A program made the translations under genes and the position numbers. The notes beneath the pieces were generated by a model. It was not told where the DNA came from. It worked only from the letters and a program-made list of their open reading frames with translations, and did no database searches. A stretch of DNA of 64,000 nt from Sitta carolinensis. Lineage: Eukaryota; Chordata; Aves; Passeriformes; Sittidae. The stretch spans positions 25,831,001-25,895,000 of the forward strand of contig JAVUNC010000004.1 in assembly GCA_032173965.1 (NCBI GenBank). Direction: 5' to 3'. Shown here one piece after another: positions 13,414 to 23,906 of the stretch (positions are counted from its first letter, which is position 1; each line of letters opens with the position of its first letter).

Positions 13414-14504
13414 TGTATTGGGTTTGCCTGCCCAAGTTTTGGTGGCTGTGGGGCTACAGGGATGGCTTCTCTGAGAAGCTGCTAGAAGCTTTACTGTCTG
13501 ACAGACCCAATGTCACCTGGCTCTGAGGTTGACCTGCCACTGTCCAAGGCCAAGATAATCAGCAATGATGGTAACATTAACACCCCTGGGACAGCATATT
13601 TCAGAAAAGGGAACGTGGGGGAAAAGGCAGCCAGAGAGAGGAGGAAGAACATATGAGAGGAACAGCTCTGCAGACTCCAATGTCAGACTGCCAAAGGAGG
13701 GGGCAGGAGGTGCTCCAGGCACTGGAGCTGAGATTCCCCTGCAGCCCGTGGTGCAGCCCATGGTGAGGCAGCTGTGCCCCTGCAGCCCATGGAGGGACAC
13801 GGGGCTGCACAGATCCACATAGACAACCTTGCTCCAGAGCAGGTGGATGCCCAAAGGAGGCTGTGACCCTAGTGAAAGCTTGTGCTGGCAGGACCTGAAG
13901 TTCCATGGAGAGAGAGGAGCCCACACTGGAGCAGGTTTTCTGGCAGCATTTGTGACCCCATGGGGACCCATGCTGGAGTAGCCTGTTCATGAAAGACTGA
14001 ACCACATGTAATGGAGCACTGAAGAGCAGTTCCTGTGGGAAGGACACACTCTGAAGAAGTTTATGGAGGACTTTCTTCCTTTGAAGGGACCCCATTCTGG
14101 AACAGGGACTGTGAGTAGTCCTTCCCTGAGGAGGAAGGACTAGCAGAGACAATGTGTGATGAACAGATTACAATCCCCATTCATCTCTCTGTGTTGCCAG
14201 GGGAATGAGGTAGAGAATGCAGAAGCGAAGTTGAACCCAGGAAAAAGGAACAGAGGATGGTGGTCTTATGATTTGGGTTTTATTTTCTCTTTGCCATATT
14301 CAGATTTGATTGGTAATAAATTATAGTTATTTCCCCAAATGGAGTCTGGTTTCCTATGACATTAACTGATGAGCGATCTCTCTCTGTCCTCATCTTGACC
14401 CACAAAATTTTAGTTGTAATTTCTCTCTCCTGTCCTTGTGGGGAGGGAAGTGATGGAATGACTTTGGATGGCACCTGCCATCCACCTAGGGTCAATCCAC
14501 AACA
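13414..14504 (+). mobile_element. Avian ERV solo LTR, GC-rich family
   Basis: This is a long terminal repeat in plus orientation with no internal retroviral genes. It begins TGTATTGGGTTTG and ends near CCACAACA. It follows closely, as I remember it, the order of an avian (probably ERVL-class) LTR family: a GGCTTCT/GAGAAGCTGCTAGAAGC segment early on, repeated CTGCAGCCC(G/A)TGG and 'CTGGAGCAGG' units through the middle, a closing AAGGAC(T)AGCAGAGACAA block, an AATAAA at 14315-14320 and a U5-like end. The flanking pentamers CACCT and CATGT agree at only 3 of 5 positions, so the target duplication is not confirmed. Overlapping open frames of 102, 152 and 183 codons on both strands here are products of its GC-richness, not genes. 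Confidence 0.85.
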
Positions 14505-14952
14505 CATGTCTGATTCAGAGAAATCATCATGTTACTCAGTCTTCCCTTACTTAATGAGATTGTCATGGGAATTCTATGACTAGTTTTCTTTTTTCTTTTT
14601 TTTTTTTTTTTTTTTTTTCTTATCTAGATCATTTTGGCTGCCTAACATTTCTTGGATATCTCTAGGAAACTGCAACTCTCCATAACAGAGGTTATATCAA
14701 GTCCTGTTAGTTACCTACCTTTTCCACAGTCTGAAAGTCCAACCACCTTGTTTTGCCCATTTTTTAATGTTCTATGCTCCAGCATGTTACTTCAATTTAG
14801 GCATCCTACTCCACCACAGTCACCCTCCTTCAATGTCATTTCTCTACTCCTCATGGCTATGGGAGTGACAGATGCAAGGAACAAAGGGAACTACTATGAA
14901 GGAACCTGGGAACTACCGCATCTCTCCAGGTTCAGTGTGTGAGAGACAGAAA
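14505..14952. other. Spacer between two LTRs with poly(T) tract
   Basis: The spacer carries a poly(T) run of about 35 bases (14584-14618, two interruptions) and otherwise unclassified sequence. The short plus-strand open frame at 14652-14942 shows no domain. Confidence 0.6.
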
Positions 14953-15725
14953 TGTTATGGTTAATGACTTAAACATTGTTATGAAGCACTTTTTGCCCAT
15001 TATGGCAAAACTGTATAAAGCTGCAGCCACTGAAGCCCACTCCTCCCTGAATATGCCTCCTGACTGGAATTTTAGACTGTGAATTAAGCCAATTTTTTAA
15101 GGTCTAGGGAGACGCAAACAAGGCTGAGGAAGAAGAACGTATCCTGAAAATGCGCTCTGGCTGGGTTTGTGGTGGGAAGGCCATAGCCCACAGGTTCATC
15201 TGCTGAGGCCAGGTTTGCACTCATCCTCCCCAGTCAAAGGGGGAGGAGGAGAGTTTTGGGTGTGTGGTGTCACCTCTGGTCAGAGGGAGTGAACAGCCAT
15301 CCTCCCTTACACAAACTGGCTCAGTTGCAAACCCCCCACCCTGGGAAGGACACACACACACAGGACATCCTCCTGAGAGGCAGCTGAGGAGTGTCAGAAA
15401 CCATCAGAGACCCCAGAATGCCCCCCCTGCCCCCGACTGATTCCTGAGGCCTTGAACCAGCCTTGCACATGACACAAAGTGATGCAATGGATACAGTCTG
15501 CTGCAAGGGACAGTGTCAAACTTGTCCCCCACCCAGGGAGGTACCTGGGCACTCCCACCCGGCCGAAATGTGTATTAATCCATTAAACTCTGTTTTAGGG
15601 GACCTCACCACCAAGAAGACCAGAAGAGGACTAAGGGGAGGATGTTGGGACCCCTGGAGTGCTAATATTTTCTACTTAATCTGTCTCTCTGTTATCCTCT
15701 TTCTCTCTCACCACCTTTTCCTATT

Positions 15726-15756
<31 letters not shown>

Positions 15757-15864
15757 TATAATGTTAAAGAAAATCCATACTATTGACTCTGGTATATGGT
15801 CTCCTTTGCACCTTAATTTTGGCAGAGGAAGCTCTCTAACAATTTTAATAACCAGGTCATAACA
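14953..15864 (+). mobile_element. Solo LTR with 7-bp terminal inverted repeat
   Basis: The element runs from TGTTATG to CATAACA, a perfect 7-bp terminal inverted repeat with the canonical TG...CA ends. It is flanked by CAGAAA (14947-14952) and CAGTAA (15865-15870), a 6-bp target duplication with one mismatch. A TATAAAG lies at 15014-15020, and an ATTAAA poly(A) signal at 15582-15587 is followed by a G-rich and then T/C-rich segment, which favours plus orientation. The TATA lies only about 60 bases from the left end, unusually close for a U3, so it may not be the real promoter. A (TC)n array sits at 15726-15749. No gag, pol or env sequence adjoins it. I do not recognise the exact family. Confidence 0.7.
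15726..15749. repeat. (TC)n microsatellite inside the LTR
   Basis: Uninterrupted CT dinucleotide run of about 12 units within the downstream part of the LTR at 14953-15864, in a wider pyrimidine-rich stretch beginning near 15680. Confidence 0.9.
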
Positions 15865-18800
15865 CAGTAATATGATTTATGCTGGTAGGGCAGTGCTAAG
15901 CCCACAGTCTGTCTGTATTGCTTTAAGACAGACTAAAAGCCACCAAAGTCAACCATTTACAACAACATCCCTACTAGTAACAAGCCCATGTATGATATAT
16001 TCCTTGGGGCTGCCTCTCCCATTAATGTCTTTTGACTGTGTTAGGAGCATAGACAGATTTTTAAAAAGCTTTCATTTTACTTTTCAGACAAAACGATTAA
16101 TCTTTGGGACAGGTTTGGGGTTTTGATAACTTTTTTTCCACTCTATATTTTACATTATATTGTAGTGATATAAAACAGTTTAAAACTTCATCTTTCAGTT
16201 TCATGAGAGATAACTCAGGATACAGATCCTTCTTATTCTGTTCCAACCTGGCAAAGAATTCTAAGAAACCAGATTTCTGATCCCTCTCTAGCATGTTGCA
16301 GGTTAAAAACTATGTATTTATCTTCCAAAACCTTCAAACTTGTACCATTTTTGTTGCTATTGCCCTCCCCAGTGATGAAGGATATTATCATTCAATGTTG
16401 GCAACAGCACTTTGCCAAAGCACTGTCCTGAACCATTAGAGAAAATTATAATGAGGAAGATGATAGTCTGTCTTAGTTACTCCTGCGAGATGCTAGGAGC
16501 ATCACTTGTTACCTGGCCTTATGATCCTCAACTCAAAAAGAAGTTATTTTCTTATTTTCCTAGCATCCTTTTGAGTGGGAAACAAGAGCAAATACTAGTG
16601 TAGCAAAGTGCTACAGCTGAATTGGTTCTGAAATTATTCCAATTCCAAGACTAGTTCTACTTGATAATCCTTAAGAAATACCTACAAAAATAAATGCGGG
16701 TAGTGTTTTCCTTTCAATTGTTTTGTTGGAGTAGAAGTTTAAGAATGTGAGTGCTGCATTTTCCAGACAATTGCAATCTTAGGGCTTTTTTAATATATCC
16801 CTGCTAAGTAATTTTTTTTTTTTTTTTTTTTTATCATGGACTGTTGTAAATTTAAATGTAGAGTTAATTTAATCTGTATATATGCTATCTGACAATAGCA
16901 CAATTTCTTCTGCCATGTAAAACTGATAGCTTTCTGTGAAGGTGTAACTTAAAGGACTAAAAAGTGATTATATTAATTCCCTGTGCCTGAAGCAACCTTT
17001 TAAATTAAAGCTCTCATTTGAGTAAATCTCAAACTATTTTGAAAAATGACAAACTGTTTTCTGTGAAGAAATGCAATGCTTTTAAAAACTAAGGTAATAA
17101 CATTTGCTTACTTTCTTTAGAATTTATGGGGAAAAACACAAACATGATTTATAATAAGAACCTGAAAGAAGTCATCTGAGGAAATCTTCGCCACCACCTG
17201 CTCCAGTAGACAAAGGTAGCAACCTCTCCCTGAGAATGAGGCAAGCAATTTTTTAGGAAACTCAGTCTAGAATATAACTTGCCTTCTACTCAAGGTGCAT
17301 GTTTTGCTGATCCTTTCCCCAGGTTTGAGATCATTGTGTCACACCAGTGCCACTGAAGTCAAAGCCCGCTGGAGATGGCTCCTACAAGGCTAAGAAGGCA
17401 GAACCTCAGCCAAAGGCAGATTCACCTCCAGCTGCATCTGCCTGCAGAAGGAGATCAGCTGAAGCCTGGGGCCATTGTCTTGTGCAAAGATTTCATTCCT
17501 TACCCTGCTGATAGAGGTTAGATCCTAACCCACCTTTCCTCTGATTTCCCAGGCTGAGAGCAAAGGAGCCAGGATAAATATGAGGGAGCCAAGACCAAGG
17601 TGCTGAGCATGAGGGAAGTAACCACTCACATCACCAAGGCTGCCTTAGGTTGGCTGTCTGAGACCCTGAATATATCAGGAAAGCTTTGGAATTGAACATT
17701 ATTAAGTCAGAATCTTCAGGCTTAGACTGGTGAAGAGAAGAGGGTATTAACTGAAGAGAATCTGACAGAGGGAATGCTCTTCCATTGGTAAAACTAATAA
17801 GGCAGGAAATTTTTTAAAACTCATTTAATTCCCTCTCCCCTCTGTCAGAACAGTGATTAGTAAAAGAGGTACACAGTGATTAAGATCCCTGCAGAAGAAA
17901 AGAATAATATTAAGTCAAAAGATAGTTATGACACAAATTAAAACCATAAATGAGACATGAACATGCTTTCTATTAGCATGTGCTATAGCATGTTAATATG
18001 CTGTTTTGTATTTGTTTCTTTATGATTTTTAACTCCAGAAGACATATTTCAGTAGCAACCACATGCAAGATACAGTCTGAGTAGTGGAGAAGAATCTACC
18101 TTCTGCTACGCTGTCTGTAATTTTATATAGACACCAATGAGGATTATTTTTTTGTTGACTGACATATGATAATCAAAAATAGTGACATCAGAAAACTTTT
18201 ACTTTTCCTATTTTTTTCCTATTTTCTGTTGACTAAAGGATTTATTCCCCAATTATGAATGCAAAACCACTTTTGATGAGTTGGAATTGTCCAAAACTAA
18301 TAGCTGAAGATGGGTATTAAATCCTGTTTAGTGGTCCAGAACAAGTAAGAAAATTTTCTCAACACTTAAGCTTCATAGGGACATAGGAATTAATGTTAGT
18401 CATTCCTCTAATTAATATCTTAATTAATTGTGTTTGGTACACAACATACCCATGTTTATACATAGAGGGATATCTGGATTTTGTTAAAAATATAGCTCCA
18501 TGAACTCATCAGAAAAATAGGGTCTCACTAGTATCACCAGTCTCTTAACAAGGGCAAATCCCTCATTATATAAGAAAATAACATTCCATGTGTCTTCAAG
18601 AACTATTACTCACACACAACTTTCCAGAGTCAAACACAACAGTTCACCCTTTCATTTTAAATTTTCCTTTGTGTACATCTCCCTTAGGGGGAATTAGTGG
18701 GAATATTTGTCTGCTGTCTTGAAATATAGTACCAAGAGCACAAAGCCATAAAAAGTATACTGTAGTAGTTTTGCATCATCTAAAGGACAAGTTGACTCTA

Positions 18801-19812
18801 TAATCCAGATTATTTTCCCTGAAAAATTTGTGAATTCCAGTTCTGCACATAGTAAAAATGTTTGCTGTGTTACTAACGTTGGTATGCAGAGAATAATGTC
18901 TACTATGACAGGGAGTGCCAAGGCACATCTGATCTCTTATGGTTCTGCAGAATGGCATAAATCATTCACAGGATTGAGAAGAAACAATAGAATATCTCAC
19001 ATTGCAAATAGAAAAATTGCACTTTTAGGATAATGCAGATATTTATGCTCATGATTGACTGATTTAAACTATACAACTCCAACAATTGTGGTTTTTGCAA
19101 TAACATAGTCACATTTTATCAGGAAATGTGGACAAGGTTGCTCTGCAGTAGTTTAGTATAGAGCACTGGTTGTTGTAGCCTATTAATATTTTCTGCAAGT
19201 TCAATAAGCTTTAAAAGTACAACACTGTTTTAAGGAATCTCAGAATGAGCTGTATGTACCACACTACTAAGAAATTAAAGGTTGGCAGCAGCAATGCAAT
19301 ATTGAATTAACCCTCCCTGCCTCAAGGTATGAGATCAAAATAGCTGAAGCTGGAGTACAGTATATCTGGAGCAGATAACAAGAAATTTTGCAGTAGGAGA
19401 AAAACTCAGGAAGGAAGATGAGGGAAAGAGGTTAGCAGGAATCTGAGATCAGTTCGAGACTGAGGATAGTGGAGTCTGGGGAGGCAGTGCGGCTGGGGGA
19501 GGAGCCACACTCAAATTCTAAAGATGAAGCATGGGGAAACTAGGGACACAGAGAAAAAAGGGCCCTGCCTTAAGTTGTTGGATTATTTCCTCCAACAGCA
19601 ACACCACTTCCAATTTTTTTCTTCCAGCCAGCCTCAAAGCATAAATCCAGGTGTCTCCCATTACTTTTGCATTGGCTATGTCAATAGGACCATTGGCATT
19701 TTGCCCTGATATGCTCTTGGGCTGTCTGGGAGGTTCTCCCTGTTTGCAGATACTCTTGCACCCATTCTCTTGCTCCTCTGCACCTTCTTCATGTGATAAT
19801 TCTCCTTTGTTT
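15865..19812. other. Noncoding stretch with one GC-richer unclassified island
   Basis: No gene is supported. A poly(T) run occupies 16812-16832. The interval 17180-17680 is distinctly less AT-rich than its neighbours and reads like decayed coding or retrocopy sequence (see findings), but no frame is intact. The segment 19430-19800 is also GC-richer, adjoins the LTR fragment to the right, and could be unrecognised repeat. The rest is AT-rich and featureless. Confidence 0.55.
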
Positions 19813-20190
19813 CAGTGCTGGGTTAAGCTTGGTTGGCTGTCAGATGCCTATCCAACTTCTCCCTCACTCCTCAACAGAACAAGGGGAAAATATAAAATTT
19901 AAAAACCTGTAGGTCAAAATAAAGACAGGGAGACCACCTACCAATTGGTGGAAATTGATAAGCAGACTCAGCTGGGGGATATTAGTGTAACTTATTGCCA
20001 AACAAAACCAAACTATAGTGGTGAGAAACAGAAAACCACCTTCACTCCATCCCCCCACTACCCAGGCTCAACTTCCCTACTTCATTTCTGAGTTTCTGCT
20101 TTCTACCTGCCCCACGACTGGCAGGATGTGTGGGGAATGGGATTTATGGTCAGTCCATATCAGCCTCTGTTATTCATTCAATGTATTGAA
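19813..20190 (-). mobile_element. Truncated LTR, same family as 13414-14504, inverted
   Basis: Read on the minus strand this is the 3' portion of the LTR family present at 13414-14504. From the right it shows the GAGGTAGAA-like and 'TGAGCCTGGG' region, the poly(A)-signal block with the TTTGGTTTTGTTTGGC-type sequence, the 'GGTAGGTGGTCTCCCTGTC' block near 19920, and the end 'CCAAGCTTAACCCAGC' near 19816-19832. It is more diverged than the first copy and its 5' part (the internal repeat region) is missing or unrecognisable. Open frames at 19651-19902, 19864-20058 and 20018-20266 overlap it and are chance readings. Confidence 0.75.
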
Positions 20191-23100
20191 CTTCATAGAT
20201 GTCAGTAGGAGTACTGTGTGGGAAATGACCACAGGGGAGAGAACTGGGAAATTAGGTGTAAGCTGAAGAAAGAAAACAAAGAGGAAAAAAAGATATTATT
20301 CCCCAGGTAAATCACACAGTTATGCTTATGATTTCTTTTCAGAGAGATTGAAAAGTGAGTATTCTAAAAATAAATTCCTGGAAAATTGATGAAATTATGC
20401 TGTTCTTTTATGTATTTTCACAAGTGTTCTTGAGAGTGTTACTTTTGTCCTGGCAGGCAAAATGAAAATCAATAAATGACAGTTTTCCTATATTTTATTA
20501 TTGTTTATATTTTAGATTCATTATATTTTTTAATATATTCTTTACATTTCAGTTTTATGTGCATTCACAGTAAAACAGATGATCTCCTAAACATCTGAAG
20601 CACTCCAGAAGGAACTGCCTTTTTGCACTACAGAATAAATTATAATTGCTAAAACCTAGGAAATAAACTTTATGATTAACTAGCAAACAGGATGAGTACG
20701 TGTCTGGTTAATTTATGAGCTTGAATCCAGGATAAATATTTAAAGAAATTGTTTCACTTTCCAGGGAAAAATTTTTTTGCAGCATGCTGTTTTATAGTTT
20801 AAATGGTATTATTTTATGTTGCACAATGATTGATGAAACCGATATAGAGACATTTATATATTGGTAGATTAGACCTGTAGAAAGCCACAAAAAGTATTTT
20901 TCTTCCTGTATCTAGATTGTGAGAAAAACCTGAAGCCTCCAAACAGTAGAAACATACTCATGGCATTCCTAGACTGATTAACCTCTGTTTGTTTTTCTGC
21001 TTATTCCAGAAGACTCATAAAACATAATTTCATTATTTTGCTTAGAGATTTCTATTTATCTGAGAACTTGACCAAATGTTGTATTGAGCTACTTTTTTTA
21101 TGAGTTCTATTTCACAAGAAACTCAATATCTTCTTTCTAATAGCAAACAAATTTGGGTTTGATATTATATTTACCACTGAAATAACTGCAGCTAATTTAG
21201 TTATAGTTAATGGAGTTCATTAATCCTGTATAAATTCTTTAGCTTCCTAAGTGTACTGCACTAAATAATGTGCACTTTAAAATATTTAGTTGACAAATTT
21301 CAGTAAAATTGAGCATTTACACTTCAGCCTAGTTTCTATAAAGTGTAGTTTATGTTTCAAGCCTAAGATCTGAGAATATAGAATAAAAAATAAAAATAAG
21401 AAGAAATAATTAAAAAAAAAACAGAAACAGAAAACAGTGACATTATTTGTATGTTTCATAAAATAAGCCATGCACTTATTTGTCTCTGTTTCTGTTGGTC
21501 TGGAATTTCCTCTTACATCACTTTTTTTTTCTCGTTCTTTCATAAATTCCTCTCAAATATGGAGATACATATTATACTTTTAAATAAACTTAGCCTGATA
21601 AACCCTTTGCTGAGAAAGACAGACAGATGTTTTCTTCAAGCAATCAAGATGGGGAGGGATTTAAATATTTCATGTAATGTACAAAGTTCAGCATTTAAAA
21701 CCACACCCATGCAAACACCTTTCATTAATACCTTCTTGTTACAGAACTTTTCACAGAAGGGCAAAGCACAGACCTTACTTGTTGGAAGGATTCATCTCAC
21801 ATTAAATTTGATCTATGCAATCCATATATCTTTACAGTCTATACAGCAGTGCCTTTTTACTGAAGAATTATCTGTCATACTCCATAATGAGCTGCACTTT
21901 CACAAGTATATTGTATAGATTTTTGTAACAGTACCTTATTGGTTTTGTAATCCTTTTTCCTTAAGAGCAGTCATCCTTTTATGAAATGTTCAATACTTTG
22001 GAAAACAGAAAGGTTATATGGCATTCAAGTTTCTTTCATGGTCCTCCAAACCAAAGAGCCTGAAAAGTTTCTACAGCTTACTGCTTATGGTTTACTCTCT
22101 ACAGATGTTTTCGTATTGTACACTGATAGGTACAATAAAAACACCTCTGCTGTGGGTCTTAGACCTAAAAATAAAGCAATGAACTAATACCATTTTTTAT
22201 AGAGTGGTTTTTGTATGTTTTTTGAATATCCTTAGTTTCAGCTTCCACATTAGAAGAGGTAAGGTGCTCAGATCATCTTGGTCAATGGTAAAAAAACCTT
22301 AGCTTAGGCTTGGTGGAGTTTGGAGTTCTACTATACCAATTCTACAGACAGGAAAAAAGACTCTTTTATATTAACAATAAGCCCTGACATCAGACTAATT
22401 CCCGCATTTGATGCTATGTCCACAAAACATCTTTAAAACAACTTTTCCAGCTGCTGCTTAACTTGGCAGGTTCTTTGTCCACACAAGCACTGATAGTTTG
22501 AACATCGCTGAAGTTCTGCTTGCATTTACATTAGAAATACCTTCTATTTTGATATCACTCACAAAGCTAGATATATTCCACATTAAGCACTTTCTGTCCA
22601 TGCTCATCATTGAATGTGATTCACAGGATCTTAGAGCATTGTCCTGATCCAGTCCTATCCAGGAATTGAGACTCCAGGACTCACTGCTTCTTCTCAAACT
22701 TGACCAAATTCCAGCAGTTTAAGCTTCACTTCCGTATAAATTTCTTCTTATATTGACTCAAATTCACATGCAAACTGACTCCTGCAGTATTTTGACAAGC
22801 TAAACATAGAAATGTAATCAGGAAAGTAAATCCTAGCAAAAATATATCAAATATGTGTTATTACAGCTATTTGTTATGTGGATGGAAGTGATATGTGAAT
22901 TTAAATGACTGTTTGCATTTCTAAAAGTACTGTTTCCTGTTAATCTCAGGACCTCCCTCCATTGCAGAACTGCAGTAAACACTTAGGGATAAGCAGAAAG
23001 AAGACATACTTTCATTATGTCATTTTGAGAGACAGGGAAAGTTACAAAAGTTTATAAAAATTATCACAATTCCACCAATCCAGAAGACATAGTGGATATT

Positions 23101-23403
23101 TTCTTAGTTGTGATTCTCTTGTCCTGGGCAATGTGATGCTCTGAAGAGATGTCCTGCTCATTGCCTGACTGCCATTGCTTCCAGCCTCTGAATTCCCTCT
23201 ATTTCCATTCTCCACACAGATGAAACATCAGGTATTGGGAACTATCATGTGTTAAAGACTTGGTGATTTTGCACATGCACTTACTTCCAGGGTCTTAACC
23301 ACAAATTGAGACAATCTTGCAGAACACACTGAGACCAAAGCCAATTGAGAATGTATGTCCTTGTCAGGTTTTTATAAAAAAGGAAAATGTTTTTTGTTGT
23401 TGT
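20191..23403. other. AT-rich noncoding stretch with one 155-codon open frame
   Basis: No gene is supported. A plus-strand open frame of 155 codons at 21451-21918 is the longest one outside recognised repeats. Its product is rich in F, L, I, S and K, as expected from AT-rich sequence, and has no domain I recognise. The remaining sequence, including 22240-22740 with a moderately GC-richer patch, shows nothing classifiable. Confidence 0.55.
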
Positions 23404-23906
23404 TGTCCTGACCTGAATTTGTGAAGTCTCTGTTTAGCCCAAGCCCTGCATCCAAAGAAGAGGCCAAGATCATCTGTTCTCTTCTTCAAGGATTGTTTAT
23501 TCTTGTCATCTTGTTACATATTTGGCTCTGGCCTGCAGAGATCTTTCTTGCAGGTCAGGTTGTGTTAAACTCCCTGCCCTTGGGGCAGTGTTTACTTTTT
23601 ATACTAAAAATTACGTATGCTTTATTTACAATAACTCTCCAATACCTATCAGCTATATTAAACAGTGTACCTTTACTCTAAACCAATTAAAAAGTGCCAC
23701 CATCACAGCAGAAGATGGAGAACAAGAGATGAAGAAGAAGGACAGGGACATGCCCTAAATTCTCCATCTTTGTCCCCTAAATTCACATTCCAAAACCCCA
23801 AAATTCTTCTTTTTTCACCCTGTGATATGTTAACAATCTTTCTACCTAAATTCTTGTGACTTATAAATTTTACAGGACAGTCAGAGGGATGTCCTGGGTT
23901 CCCACA
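23404..23906 (-). mobile_element. ERV LTR on the minus strand
   Basis: Read on the minus strand the element begins TGTGGGAACCCAGGACATCC (right end 23906). It continues through a purine-rich U3 with an Asn/Lys-like TTTAGGG(A/G) repeated motif, a TATA box (TATAAAAAG, plus-strand 23595-23603) and an AATAAA signal (plus-strand 23496-23501). It ends near CAGGTCAGGACA at about 23404, where it runs into a (TTG)n tract at 23396-23403. I recall this U3 as an avian ERV LTR family. No matching target duplication was found, perhaps because the (TTG)n tract obscures the left end. Overlapping plus-strand open frames (23421-23859) are shadows. No internal viral sequence adjoins. Confidence 0.65.

Noticed and set aside
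13513..14152. Open frames of 152 and 183 codons on the minus strand
   Set aside because: They are antisense to a recognised avian LTR. The apparent P, S and L-rich proteins come from its internal repeat units.
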